DNA of 64,000 nt. It comes from Bacillus sp. V2I10. Its GTDB lineage: Bacteria; Bacillota; Bacilli; Bacillales; Bacillaceae. The stretch is from positions 1,636,001-1,700,000 of the forward strand of contig NZ_JAUSYV010000001.1 of assembly GCF_030817055.1 (NCBI RefSeq), read 5' to 3'. Every line of letters starts with the position of its first letter. The stretch's first letter is position 1. Position numbers and translations under genes: made by a program. Below the pieces are notes generated by a model that was not told where the DNA came from, ran no database searches, and was given only the letters and a program-made list of their open reading frames with translations. Below are positions 24,406 to 32,823 of this stretch, one piece after another.

Positions 24406-25815
24406 ATGGACAAGCATTGGAATCAGTTATTGCCTGTTGATCGGTATTTGGTCAAAATGAATGGTGTCCTGCAGGATTTTGACAGGAAAGTTTTGACGCT
24501 GCTTTATCAGCCGCTATTAGGTGCAAAATGCTATGGTCTTTATATGACGCTTTGGGCGGAGCTTGAACAGGACCGGATGTGGAGCGAAGAAACGACACAT
24601 CATGGACTGATGTCCCTCATGCAAAGCAACCTGAGAGAAATCTATGAAGAGCGGATTAAACTTGAAGGCATCGGATTATTAAAAACATATCAAAAGGAAC
24701 AAAGTGACACAAAGCTGTACATCTACGAATTAATGCCTCCCCTAAAGCCTGCTGATTTTTTTCAGGATGGGGTATTAAACATTTATTTATATAATCGCGT
24801 AGGGAAAAACAAATACAATCAGCTGAAAAAGTTTTTTGCAGACAGCAGTCTGTCTTCTGATCTTGTTCAGATTACCAGGCCGTTTAATGAGGTATTTAAA
24901 TCTCTTCAGCCGAGTGAAATGATTTCCAGACTCACAGATGAGGTGCAGGAAGACCTTGAACCTGAAAAAGGATCAGAATTTTATCATTCTGGAGAAGCCG
25001 CATCGCCTCAGATGACAGATGAAGTGTTTGATTTTGATTTATTTTTTGCAGGTTTGTCTGAAGCTGTCATTCCCAGAAAATCCATAACAAAGAAAGTGAA
25101 AGAAACCATTAAAAAGCTTTCTTACTTGTATGGCATAGGTGCAATGGAAATGAAAAATGTCGTGATGAATGCAATTGACGCAAATGAAACAATCCAGATT
25201 GACAGTTTGAGAAAAGCTGCAAGAGACTGGTATCAGTTTGAACACGGCGAAAAATTGCCTGCACTTGCCGATAAAACCCAGCCGGTTTTACTAAGATCTG
25301 ATACTTCCTCAAAAAAAGAACTGTCTCAGGAGGAAATGCTGATCAGACAGCTGGATTCAATATCGCCAAAGCAGTTTTTAATGGATCTGGCAGACGGAAT
25401 TGAGCCGGCAGCTGCAGATTTACAGATCGTTGAAGAAGTGATGTTTAAGCAAAAGCTTCATCCTGGCGTCGTCAATGTTTTAATTTACTATGTTATGTTA
25501 AAAACAGATATGAAGCTATCGAAAACGTATGTGCAAAAAATTGCAAGTCACTGGGCGAGAAAACAAGTATCCACTGTGAAATCGGCTATGGAGCTCGCTA
25601 AGCAGGAGCATCGCCAATACCAGGAGTGGGCCGAAAAGAAAACCGTTTCTAAAACAGGCAGAAAGCTGATACGGAAAGAGAAGCTTCCACAGTGGCTTAA
25701 AGAAGACCTGGAAAAACCCGATACAAAAGAAGAAATCAACCAAACAGAAGTGGATCTTGAGCGGAAAAGGCTTGAAGAAAAAATAAAACAATACAGACAG
25801 CAGCAGTCTGATTAA
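24406..25815 (+). CDS. dnaB: Replication initiation and membrane attachment protein DnaB (Bacillus type)
   Basis: A 469-residue helicase-loading factor specific to low-GC Gram-positives, not the E. coli replicative helicase. Together with DnaD and DnaI it loads DnaC helicase at oriC and at PriA restart sites. The N terminus (LLPVDRYLVKMNGVLQDFDRKVLTLLYQPLLG) and the two DnaB/DnaD-type winged-helix and helical domains match the family. The C-terminal 70 residues are basic and glutamate rich, with a predicted coiled coil (RKRLEEKIKQYRQQQ). dnaI follows after 19 bases, so they are an operon. Confidence 0.92.
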   Translation: MDKHWNQLLPVDRYLVKMNGVLQDFDRKVLTLLYQPLLGAKCYGLYMTLWAELEQDRMWSEETTHHGLMSLMQSNLREIYEERIKLEGIGLLKTYQKEQSDTKLYIYELMPPLKPADFFQDGVLNIYLYNRVGKNKYNQLKKFFADSSLSSDLVQITRPFNEVFKSLQPSEMISRLTDEVQEDLEPEKGSEFYHSGEAASPQMTDEVFDFDLFFAGLSEAVIPRKSITKKVKETIKKLSYLYGIGAMEMKNVVMNAIDANETIQIDSLRKAARDWYQFEHGEKLPALADKTQPVLLRSDTSSKKELSQEEMLIRQLDSISPKQFLMDLADGIEPAAADLQIVEEVMFKQKLHPGVVNVLIYYVMLKTDMKLSKTYVQKIASHWARKQVSTVKSAMELAKQEHRQYQEWAEKKTVSKTGRKLIRKEKLPQWLKEDLEKPDTKEEINQTEVDLERKRLEEKIKQYRQQQSD

Positions 25816-25834
25816 CAATTGGAGGTGAATCCAA

Positions 25835-26770
25835 GTGGAATCGATTAATAAAACGTTAAGCGGACTTGCGGGCCGTGAGGATTTTCAAAAACGGATGAGT
25901 GCGATGAAAGCACAAATTATGAAGAATCCCGATATTCAAAAATTTCTGAGTGAACATCGTACAGAAATTAATGATGAGATGATTAACAGAAGTCTAATCA
26001 AGCTGTATGAATATATCGGCCAAAGCAAGCGGTGTGCAGATTGCCCAAGCCTGTCAGAGTGTAAGAATTTAGTTGAGGGGTATCATCCCAAGCTTATTCT
26101 TCAGGGAAAAACGATTGATTTAAAATATGAGGTTTGTCCAATGAAGGAAGCGGAGGATGAACGGAAAAAACATCAGGCTTTAATTAAATCCATGTTTATT
26201 CCCCGTGATATACTTAATGCGAAACTTGAAGATATTGACCTTAAAGAAGACAGCAGAATAAGAGTTGTCAATATGGTACTTAGCTTCAGCGAAGAATATG
26301 AAGCAGGAAAACATGTAAAGGGAATGTATCTATACGGTTCGTTTGGAGTCGGCAAAACCTATATACTTGGAGCCATTGCGAACGAGCTCGCCAAGAAAAA
26401 AATCCCTTCCATGCTCGTCTATGTTCCCGAATTTATGAGAGAGCTGAAGAGCTCACTCCATGACAATTCACTTGAAGACAAGATTGATGTTGTTAAAAAA
26501 GTGAAAGTGCTTATGCTCGATGACATTGGCGCAGAAGCGATGTCCAGCTGGATTCGGGATGATATATTAGGCTCTATTCTTCAATATCGCATGCTTGAAA
26601 ATCTTCCGACATTTTTCACATCAAACTTCAGCATGAAAGATCTGCAGAGTCACTTAAGTGTTACACAGCGCGGGGAAGAAGAACCTGTCAAATCAGCGCG
26701 GATCATGGAGAGAATTAAATATCTTGCCGATCCTTATGAGTTAAAAGGACGAAATTGGCGGGAGAGATAA
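25835..26770 (+). CDS. dnaI: Primosomal helicase loader DnaI
   Basis: A 311-residue AAA+ ATPase that loads the replicative helicase. The N-terminal domain binds helicase and zinc (CADCPSLSEC ... YEVCP). The AAA+ core has Walker A GSFGVGKT (about residues 167-174), Walker B VLMLDDIGAE and sensor I FFTSNFSM. It uses a GTG start at 25835 behind GGAGGTG. It is co-transcribed with dnaB and closed by a terminator. Confidence 0.96.
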   Translation: MESINKTLSGLAGREDFQKRMSAMKAQIMKNPDIQKFLSEHRTEINDEMINRSLIKLYEYIGQSKRCADCPSLSECKNLVEGYHPKLILQGKTIDLKYEVCPMKEAEDERKKHQALIKSMFIPRDILNAKLEDIDLKEDSRIRVVNMVLSFSEEYEAGKHVKGMYLYGSFGVGKTYILGAIANELAKKKIPSMLVYVPEFMRELKSSLHDNSLEDKIDVVKKVKVLMLDDIGAEAMSSWIRDDILGSILQYRMLENLPTFFTSNFSMKDLQSHLSVTQRGEEEPVKSARIMERIKYLADPYELKGRNWRER

Positions 26771-26784
26771 ATAAGCAGTACAAG

Positions 26785-26813
26785 ACACAGTTCTACAGGG
26801 ACTGTGTTTTTTT
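26785..26813 (+). terminator. Intrinsic terminator of dnaB-dnaI
   Basis: ACACAGT / ACTGTGT stem with a nine-base loop and seven T residues. Confidence 0.8.
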
Positions 26814-26849
26814 ATTTATTTTTAAGAAAGTAAAAATGTTGCGATTTTG

Positions 26850-26907
26850 TTGGCAAGCGGATTGCACAGATCCTCGGGTCAGAACGGAATGGCGCCTGCG
26901 CCTTTCT
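26850..26907 (+). repeat. Dispersed palindromic repeat, copy C (internally deleted)
   Basis: GGCAAGCGGAT ... CCTCGGGTCAGAACGGAAT joined to GGCGCCTGCGCCTTTCT: both ends of the family are present but the middle 60 bp is missing. Compare with copy H. Confidence 0.6.
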
Positions 26908-26989
26908 AATTCCTTTAAAAAACGATTCTATTTAACGGTTCTCCGCCATATACATGAAATCAGGTATTGGCTAAAAAGGGGGGACAACC

Positions 26990-27814
26990 ATGATCGAAAT
27001 ATTTTTCAATTCTCCGCATGAAGCAGAAACAGTCCACAATATGCTTGATCATGAGCGTGATAAATGGAAAGCCGAGATTGTTAGAATAAAGGAACATGGA
27101 ATCCAGATTGTAAGCAATGATCCAGGTGAGATGATTAACGTCCTTCTGATTCCGGTGATCGTCCGCTACATCCTGAAGTACAAAGAATCTCACCTGATGC
27201 TGTCCATCATCAAAGACAAATTCTATTTTCAAGAGCCGGAGGAACAGCAGCAAATTATACATATTGCCGAGGCGATTATTGAAGGAGAACGCAGCGAGAT
27301 TCCGAAAGTTGATCAGCTTCCGCTAAGGGAAACTCCCATCTATGAAGCTCTAGCCGATTTCATCAAGCCTAATCTGTCTTTTGCTCTTCCATCCTTTATA
27401 AAATTCCGTCTTCACCAGTATGTGGAGCGTTTAAATAAATATATTGAGATTGCGATCGAAGAGTACAAGCTCGAGCAGGAATATCAGACATTTATTCAAA
27501 GTTTAAGAGATTATGCCATGAACAGGGAAACGAAAGTAAACGTGCTTCACATCGTGCATGAAAAAGAGCTGACAGTTTACAATGAACATTTTGCTGAACT
27601 GAGCCAGGATGAGCTGATGAAGTATATTGACAGGTCTTTTATTCATCAGCATCCTATGTACATTGATGCCTCGCTTTTGGCACCGCTGGTGTCAATCGCT
27701 CCAAACCAAATTCATTTATATACCGATTCACCAGACTTTGGCATGGTACGGACGATACAGAATATCTTTTTGGAGCGGGTAAACATTTATCCCAGAAAAA
27801 TGGCCGGTATTTAA
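26990..27814 (+). CDS. ytxC: Sporulation protein YtxC
   Basis: A 274-residue protein matching YtxC of Bacillus in length and in its position between dnaI and thrS. It is hydrophilic apart from short amphipathic helices, with no signal peptide. Recognisable segments are ETPIYEALADFIKPN and FALPSFIKFRLHQYVERLNKYIEIAIEEYKLEQEYQ, the conserved part of the family. It is listed as a putative sporulation protein; the biochemical role is unknown. Start ATG 26990 follows AAGGGGGG. Confidence 0.85.
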   Translation: MIEIFFNSPHEAETVHNMLDHERDKWKAEIVRIKEHGIQIVSNDPGEMINVLLIPVIVRYILKYKESHLMLSIIKDKFYFQEPEEQQQIIHIAEAIIEGERSEIPKVDQLPLRETPIYEALADFIKPNLSFALPSFIKFRLHQYVERLNKYIEIAIEEYKLEQEYQTFIQSLRDYAMNRETKVNVLHIVHEKELTVYNEHFAELSQDELMKYIDRSFIHQHPMYIDASLLAPLVSIAPNQIHLYTDSPDFGMVRTIQNIFLERVNIYPRKMAGI

Positions 27815-27890
27815 GAAAAGCGGAAACGCCTGTTTAGCTCAGGCATGACAAATAAGAATCAGGCAGAAAAGTCCGGGTTTGACTTTTTTG
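27813..27890 (-). repeat. Dispersed palindromic repeat, copy D
   Basis: The family in reverse orientation: AGAAAAGCGGAAACGCC, TTAGCTC, AGGCATGACAAATAAG and the inner AAAAGTCCGGGTTTGACTTTT hairpin. It starts at the ytxC stop codon. Confidence 0.8.
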
Positions 27891-27938
27891 ACACCAATCC
27901 GAAATTTTATACTATCTTATAAAAAAAGCTGAATAATC

Positions 27939-27967
27939 TTGATTTCCCCTGGAAATGATTCTATAAT
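27939..27967 (+). promoter_or_regulatory. Sigma-A promoter of thrS
   Basis: TTGATT, a 17-bp spacer and TATAAT; start expected near 27974. Confidence 0.75.
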
Positions 27968-27973
27968 ACGTAG

Positions 27974-28236
27974 TAAATACATGATAAGTTATGATGAGGA
28001 CATGAGAGTGTTATCACGGCGCAAAGAGAGGGAAGTCACGGCTGAGAGCTTCCTGGCATGAATAACTCGCTTACCACCTCTAAACTTCAGCTTTGAAAGG
28101 CATGCTGCCAAGTAATAGCTGACGGGTATTCCCGTTACAGATTTTTTTGAGCCATTCACTGTACTTTGTGGATGGAAACAAGGGTGGAACCACGGCGAAT
28201 AATCACTCGTCCCTTATTATAGGGACGAGTTTTTTA
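27974..28236 (+). ncRNA. Threonine T-box leader of thrS
   Basis: The conserved T-box AAGGGTGGAACCACG is at 28180-28194. The specifier codon is ACC (Thr) at 28073-28075, followed by the usual ACCTC. Uncharged tRNA-Thr binding would favour the antiterminator and allow thrS transcription. Confidence 0.93.
28205..28236 (+). terminator. T-box regulated terminator before thrS
   Basis: ACTCGTCCCT / AGGGACGAGT with TTTTTT; its 5' arm overlaps the antiterminator region after the T-box sequence. Confidence 0.9.
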
Positions 28237-28270
28237 TTTTTTAAAAAATTATATTTAAGGAGTGACAAGG

Positions 28271-30202
28271 ATGTCAGACGCTGTAAAAATTTCATTTCCG
28301 GACGGAGCTGTAAAGGAATATCAGGCAGGCACAACTACTGAAGATATTGCGGCATCCATCAGCCCGGGGCTTAGAAAAAAATCATTGGCAGGTAAATTCA
28401 ATGGTGAATTAATTGATTTGAAAACACCAATCGATCAGGATGGCAGCATTGAAATTGTCACATTGGACAGTTCTGATGCATTAGAGATTATCCGTCACAG
28501 TTCTGCACACGTACTCGCGCAGGCTATAAAAAGAATTTACAAAGATGTGAAGCTTGGAATTGGACCGGTTATCGAGAATGGATTCTATTATGACATTGAT
28601 ATGGACCAATCGATTTCTGTTGAAGATCTTCCGGCAATAGAAAAAGAAATGAAAAAAATCATCAATGAAAACATTGAGGTTGTCCGCAAGGAAGTAACGC
28701 GGGAAGAAGCAAAAGCCATCTATGAAGAAATTGGCGATAACCTGAAACTAGAACTGCTTGATGCTATCCCTGAAGGCGAAAAGGTGACAATCTACGAGCA
28801 GGGTGAATTTTTCGATCTTTGCCGCGGAATTCATGTTCCTTCAACTGGAAAATTAAAAGAGTTTAAACTTTTAAGTGTAGCGGGTGCGTACTGGCGCGGA
28901 GACAGCAACAATAAAATGCTGCAGCGCATTTATGGCACAGCTTTTATTAAAAAAGCCGACTTAGATGAGCATCTTCGTTTATTAGAAGAAGCGAAAGAGC
29001 GCGATCACCGCAAGCTGGGAAAAGAACTGAGCTTATTCACTACATCTCAAAAAGTAGGTCAGGGTCTCCCGATCTGGCTTCCAAAAGGTGCGACAATCCG
29101 GCGCATCGTTGAGCGCTACATTGTGGATAAAGAAGAGCGCCTGGGCTATCAGCACGTTTACACTCCTGTTCTGGGAAGTGTGGAGCTGTACAAAACATCA
29201 GGTCACTGGGATCATTACCAGGATGACATGTTCCCTGCAATGTCTATGGATAATGAGGATTTAGTTCTTCGTCCAATGAACTGTCCGCATCACATGATGG
29301 TTTACAAGCATGATATTCACAGTTACCGCGAGCTTCCGATCCGTGTAGCCGAGCTGGGTACAATGCACCGCTATGAAATGTCAGGTGCACTCAGCGGGCT
29401 TCAGCGCGTACGTGCGATGACACTTAATGATGCACATATCTTTGTCCGTCCGGATCAAATTAAAGACGAGTTTATCCGAGTTGTGAGGTTGATAGAAGAA
29501 GTATATAAAGATTTTGGAATCAATGATTATTCATTCCGTCTTTCTTACCGCGATCCAGAGGATAAGGAAAAATACTTTGATGATGATGCGATGTGGGAAA
29601 AAGCTCAAAGCATGCTGAAGTCAGCAATGGATGAGCTTCAGCTTGATTATTTTGAAGCAGACGGCGAAGCAGCTTTTTATGGTCCAAAGCTTGATGTGCA
29701 AGTCCGCACAGCGCTTGGAAAAGATGAAACGCTTTCTACTGTTCAGCTTGACTTCTTATTGCCGGAGCGTTTTGATTTAAATTATGTCGGCGAGGACGGC
29801 AAACAGCACCGCCCAGTTGTTATTCACCGCGGGGTAGTATCAACAATGGAGCGCTTTGTTGCATTCTTGATTGAAGAATACAAAGGGGCTTTCCCGACTT
29901 GGCTCGCTCCGACACAAGTGCAGGTAATTCCGGTTTCACCTTCTGTGCACCTTGATTATGCAAAAAAAGTTCAAGAACTGCTGCAGGCTGAAGGAATCCG
30001 CGTAGAGCTTGACGCACGCGATGAAAAGATCGGCTATAAAATCCGCGAGGCGCAAATTCAGAAAACACCTTATATGCTTGTTGTCGGTGACAATGAAGCG
30101 GCTGAATCTGCCGTTAATGTCCGCAAATACGGAGAACAAAAATCAGAGACAATTGCTCTTAAAGAATTTATCGAAGGAATCGTAAAAGAAGTGAAGAGAT
30201 AA
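28271..30202 (+). CDS. thrS: Threonyl-tRNA synthetase
   Basis: Charges tRNA-Thr. 643 residues, as in B. subtilis ThrS. Domain order: TGS (1-62), the alanyl-like editing domain with HSSAHVLAQAIKR, the class II catalytic core (about 245-530: motif 2 MHRYEMSGALSGLQRVRAM with the zinc ligands MNCPHHM, and motif 3 GVVSTMERFVAFLIEEY), and the C-terminal anticodon-binding domain. Start ATG 28271, with AAGGAG eight bases upstream, is chosen over the in-frame GTG at 28262. Expression is controlled by the upstream T-box. Confidence 0.97.
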   Translation: MSDAVKISFPDGAVKEYQAGTTTEDIAASISPGLRKKSLAGKFNGELIDLKTPIDQDGSIEIVTLDSSDALEIIRHSSAHVLAQAIKRIYKDVKLGIGPVIENGFYYDIDMDQSISVEDLPAIEKEMKKIINENIEVVRKEVTREEAKAIYEEIGDNLKLELLDAIPEGEKVTIYEQGEFFDLCRGIHVPSTGKLKEFKLLSVAGAYWRGDSNNKMLQRIYGTAFIKKADLDEHLRLLEEAKERDHRKLGKELSLFTTSQKVGQGLPIWLPKGATIRRIVERYIVDKEERLGYQHVYTPVLGSVELYKTSGHWDHYQDDMFPAMSMDNEDLVLRPMNCPHHMMVYKHDIHSYRELPIRVAELGTMHRYEMSGALSGLQRVRAMTLNDAHIFVRPDQIKDEFIRVVRLIEEVYKDFGINDYSFRLSYRDPEDKEKYFDDDAMWEKAQSMLKSAMDELQLDYFEADGEAAFYGPKLDVQVRTALGKDETLSTVQLDFLLPERFDLNYVGEDGKQHRPVVIHRGVVSTMERFVAFLIEEYKGAFPTWLAPTQVQVIPVSPSVHLDYAKKVQELLQAEGIRVELDARDEKIGYKIREAQIQKTPYMLVVGDNEAAESAVNVRKYGEQKSETIALKEFIEGIVKEVKR

Positions 30203-30280
30203 AATCTTCTCGAAAAAAAGTATTGCACATCCAGTAAATGTTTGATACAATTCATTTTGTTGCAATAAAACCAGCATGAC

Positions 30281-30310
30281 TTGACAGCGGAAATTTTTTC
30301 GTGATATAAT
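30281..30310 (+). promoter_or_regulatory. Sigma-A promoter of infC-rpmI-rplT
   Basis: TTGACA, an 18-bp spacer and TATAAT; start expected near 30317. Confidence 0.75.
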
Positions 30311-30316
30311 TTGCAG

Positions 30317-30462
30317 GGTAATTGAATAGAAGTTTGTCTTGCAAGCAGAAGCACCCGCTTCTCACCTGATCGACGCATCATTGCAGTCTACAGGTTTACG
30401 ACTATATATACTTAGTATACTAAATCGTAGTGTGGGTGTTTTGTGCGCCCACACTTTTTTGT
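30317..30462 (+). ncRNA. Ribosomal protein L20 leader
   Basis: Position, a multi-stem structure and a terminator before infC match the Bacillus L20 leader, where L20 binds and promotes early termination. Paired segments include AGAAGCACC with the GCTTCT region and ACGACTATATATACTTAGT with ACTAAATCGT. Confidence 0.8.
30429..30462 (+). terminator. Regulated terminator of the L20 leader
   Basis: AGTGTGGG / CCCACACTT stem followed by TTTTTG, about 65 bases before the infC start. Confidence 0.85.
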
Positions 30463-30527
30463 TTTTCAAGAAAGTGTAGCACAAACAATTCATCTGTTCA
30501 GTTAAAAATCCTTGGAGGTGGCTAATT

Positions 30528-31043
30528 ATTAGCAAAGACATGATGGTAAACGATGGAATTCGCGCTCGTGAGGTTCGTCTAATTGGTGCAAATGGCGACC
30601 AGCTTGGAATTAAATCTCGCCAAGAGGCGCTTGAGATTGCTGCCAGATCGAATCTTGATTTAGTTTTAGTTGCTGCAAACGCGAAACCACCTGTATGTCG
30701 TATTATGGACTATGGCAAATTCCGTTTTGAGCAGCAAAAGAAAGATAAAGAAGCACGTAAAAATCAAAAGATCATCAGTATTAAAGAGGTTCGCTTCAGC
30801 CCGACAATTGATGAGCATGATTTTAACACAAAACTTAAGAATGCACGCAAGTTCCTAGAAAAAGGAGACAAAGTGAAAGCTTCTATCCGTTTTAAAGGCC
30901 GTGCAATCACTCATAAAGAAATTGGTCAACGTGTTTTAGACCGTTTTTCTAAAGCTTGTGAAGATTTAAGTACAATTGAGTCTCATCCGAAAATGGATGG
31001 ACGCAGCATGTTCTTGGTTCTAGCACCTAAAGTAGAAAAGTAA
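30528..31043 (+). CDS. infC: Translation initiation factor IF-3
   Basis: Binds the 30S subunit and proofreads start-codon selection. Read from a rare ATT start at 30528: ATT AGC AAA GAC ATG gives MSKDMMVNDGIRAREVRLIG, which lines up with B. subtilis IF-3 and places GGAGGTG at ideal spacing. The ATG at 30540 has no proper Shine-Dalgarno. The product has 171 residues with the N domain, a lysine-rich linker (EQQKKDKEARKNQK) and the C domain SIRFKGRAITHKEIGQRVLDR. The ATT start is a conserved means of infC autoregulation. Confidence 0.95.
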   Translation: MSKDMMVNDGIRAREVRLIGANGDQLGIKSRQEALEIAARSNLDLVLVAANAKPPVCRIMDYGKFRFEQQKKDKEARKNQKIISIKEVRFSPTIDEHDFNTKLKNARKFLEKGDKVKASIRFKGRAITHKEIGQRVLDRFSKACEDLSTIESHPKMDGRSMFLVLAPKVEK

Positions 31044-31064
31044 AGATACGAGGAGGAATACCTT

Positions 31065-31265
31065 ATGCCAAAAATGAAAACTCATCGCGGCGCTGCAAAG
31101 CGTTTCAAAAAGACTGGATCAGGTAAATTAAAACGTTCACACGCTTACACTAGCCATTTATTTGCTAACAAATCTACAAAAGCAAAACGCAAACTTCGCA
31201 AAGGCACTTTAGTAAGCAAAGGCGACTTCAAACGCATCCGTCATTTATTAGATAATATTAAATAA
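31065..31265 (+). CDS. rpmI: 50S ribosomal protein L35
   Basis: A 66-residue basic protein beginning MPKMKTHRGAAKRFKKTGSG, the standard L35 signature. It lies 21 bases after infC behind AGGAGGAA, in the conserved infC-rpmI-rplT operon. Confidence 0.98.
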   Translation: MPKMKTHRGAAKRFKKTGSGKLKRSHAYTSHLFANKSTKAKRKLRKGTLVSKGDFKRIRHLLDNIK

Positions 31266-31292
31266 TTCGTTTTCACATAGGAGGGAATTGAC

Positions 31293-31652
31293 ATGCCAAG
31301 AGTAAAAGGCGGTACTGTCTCACGTCAAAGACGTAAAAAAGTTCTTAAATTAGCTAAAGGTTATTACGGTTCAAAACATACATTATACAAAGTTGCTAAC
31401 CAGCAAGTAATGAAATCATTAATGTATGCTTACCGCGATCGCCGTCAGAAAAAACGCGATTTCCGTCAGCTTTGGATTACTCGTATCAACGCAGCTGCTC
31501 GCTTGAATGGTCTTTCTTACAGCCGTTTAATGCATGGCTTAAAGCTTGCTGGCATCGAAGTAAACCGCAAAATGCTTTCTGAGCTTGCTGTAACTGATGC
31601 TCAAGCATTTGCTCAATTAGCAGACGCTGCTAAAGCAAAATTAAACAGCTAA
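31293..31652 (+). CDS. rplT: 50S ribosomal protein L20
   Basis: A 119-residue 23S rRNA-binding assembly protein. It starts MPRVKGGTVSRQRRKKVLKLAKGYYGSK and carries WITRINAAARLNGLSYSRLM. In Bacillus it also represses its own operon by binding the infC leader, which is present here. Last gene of the operon, followed by a strong terminator. Confidence 0.98.
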   Translation: MPRVKGGTVSRQRRKKVLKLAKGYYGSKHTLYKVANQQVMKSLMYAYRDRRQKKRDFRQLWITRINAAARLNGLSYSRLMHGLKLAGIEVNRKMLSELAVTDAQAFAQLADAAKAKLNS

Positions 31653-31661
31653 TCGCTGCAG

Positions 31662-31697
31662 AAAGGTCATTCTCACCGTTTGAGAATGGCCTTTTTT
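31662..31697 (+). terminator. Intrinsic terminator of infC-rpmI-rplT
   Basis: AAAGGTCATTCTCA / TGAGAATGGCCTTT stem (one G-T pair) with TTTTTT. Confidence 0.9.
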
Positions 31698-31737
31698 CTC
31701 ATTATTTTAAAGTAGATAAGAAAGTTTGGAGCATTGA

Positions 31738-31853
31738 TGGCAAGCGGAAGCAAGCCCAGCTCCTCGGACAGAACAAATCCGTCAAAATAGTCAAAACCGG
31801 ACTTTGCTGCTGATCTGTCATGCCAGAGCTAAACAGGCACTTGCACTTTTCTT
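31738..31853 (+). repeat. Dispersed palindromic repeat, copy E
   Basis: GGCAAGCGGAAGC ... CTCCTCGGACAGAAC, AGTCAAAACCGGACTTT inner hairpin, GATCTGTCATGCCAGAGCTAAAC, GCACTTGCACTTTTCTT. It ends at the ysdA ribosome binding site. Confidence 0.8.
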
Positions 31854-31868
31854 AAAGAAAGGATGATG

Positions 31869-32141
31869 ATGATGGCGCTTTTGATCAGTTATTACATATT
31901 GCTGAATATTTACGGCTTTTATTTAATGGGAGCAGATAAAAATAAAGCTAAAAAGGGACAATGGAGAATTAAAGAAAGCAATCTTTGGTTTATTGGCTTT
32001 ATTGGGGGAGCGATCGGGCTGACAATTGGAATGAACACTTTCAGGCACAAAACGAAGCATCAATCTTTTGTTGTCGGTCTGCCTGCTTTAATGATTATTC
32101 ATCTCGTCCTGTTCGGCTATTTTTTATATAAGATGTCATAA
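31869..32141 (+). CDS. ysdA: DUF1294 family small membrane protein YsdA
   Basis: About 90 residues with hydrophobic segments at the N terminus (LLISYYILLNIYGFYLMGADK), in the middle (FIGFIGGAIGLTIGM) and at the C terminus. The segment KGQWRIKE followed by HKTKHQSF is typical of DUF1294. Four consecutive ATG codons (31863-31874) leave the start uncertain; 31869 gives the best spacing from AAAGG. It follows rplT as in B. subtilis. Function unknown. Confidence 0.82.
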   Translation: MMALLISYYILLNIYGFYLMGADKNKAKKGQWRIKESNLWFIGFIGGAIGLTIGMNTFRHKTKHQSFVVGLPALMIIHLVLFGYFLYKMS

Positions 32142-32197
32142 TACTCCATTGAATAAGATACAATTTAGTACACACGATTCTCACAAAAAGTCATCTT

Positions 32198-32806
32198 ATG
32201 AACTGCATGAAAGAGGTGAGGACAATCGATCTTGCAACTTCTGCAGTCGTTTCAACGGTTCAGTCAACAGGCTTTCTAGCCCCGCTTTTTTTTATCTTTA
32301 TGCACATTTTAAGACAGTTTTTGTTCATTCCTGTAGTTGTCATCTGCATCATTGGCGGAATTTTATTCGGCACTCAATTTGGGACCTTTTATTCCATTAT
32401 TGGCCTGACTGTCGCAAGCATAAGTTTTTATACCCTATCAAAACAATTTCCTTCTTTTTTGGAGCGTTTTTCAGGGTTAAAGAAAAAATGGCTTGGAAAC
32501 TATACGAGACTTTCTGTAGGGCAAATTATTGTTCTCAGAATGATCCCATTCGTTAACTTTTCCATTTTATCGTTTTGTATCCTTGATCGGTCGACTTCAT
32601 TTAAAGACTACGCAAAGCTTTCTTTTTGGACTCATATACCTGCAGCTTTTTGTTTTACATCTTTCGGGGCATACTTTGGGAAATTCTCTCTTGTTACAAC
32701 AATTGTATTAATTGGAACGCTGATTTTATTTGTCTATTTGCTGAGAGAAAAAAGAGTCATTATTAAATGGCATGATTTTTTTGCAAAAACCATGCAAAAG
32801 CCGTGA
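32198..32806 (+). CDS. TVP38/TMEM64 (DedA-like) membrane protein
   Basis: Up to 202 residues with five or six hydrophobic segments and the SNARE-associated/VTT core: IIGGILFGTQFGTFYSIIGLTVASISFYTLSKQF, then IVLRMIPFVNFSILSF. Related DedA-type proteins affect lipid or membrane homeostasis; the specific role is unknown. The start is unclear. ATGs at 32198 and 32207 lack a Shine-Dalgarno, while a strong one (AAAGAGGTGA, 32210-32219) lies inside the frame and points to ATC at 32225. B. subtilis carries a TVP38 gene (ytxB) after dnaI, where none is present here. Its stop codon is in the shared terminator stem. Confidence 0.8.
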   Translation: MNCMKEVRTIDLATSAVVSTVQSTGFLAPLFFIFMHILRQFLFIPVVVICIIGGILFGTQFGTFYSIIGLTVASISFYTLSKQFPSFLERFSGLKKKWLGNYTRLSVGQIIVLRMIPFVNFSILSFCILDRSTSFKDYAKLSFWTHIPAAFCFTSFGAYFGKFSLVTTIVLIGTLILFVYLLREKRVIIKWHDFFAKTMQKP

Positions 32807-32823
32807 CCTCTGTCACGGCTTTT
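32796..32823. terminator. Bidirectional terminator between the TVP38-like gene and ysdB
   Basis: Perfect 12-bp stem AAAAGCCGTGAC / GTCACGGCTTTT. Both convergent genes stop within it. Confidence 0.9.

Larger units (their letters stand above)
27815..28270 (+). other. ytxC-thrS intergenic region
   Basis: 456 bases holding repeat copy D, the thrS promoter and a full T-box leader with terminator. Confidence 0.85.
30203..30527 (+). other. thrS-infC intergenic region
   Basis: 325 bases accounted for by the infC promoter, the L20 leader and its terminator. No separate thrS terminator was seen. Confidence 0.7.

Noticed and set aside
32149..32556. 135-codon plus-strand frame overlapping the TVP38-like gene
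   Set aside because: The other frame encodes the membrane protein core; this one has a Ser- and His-rich shadow composition.
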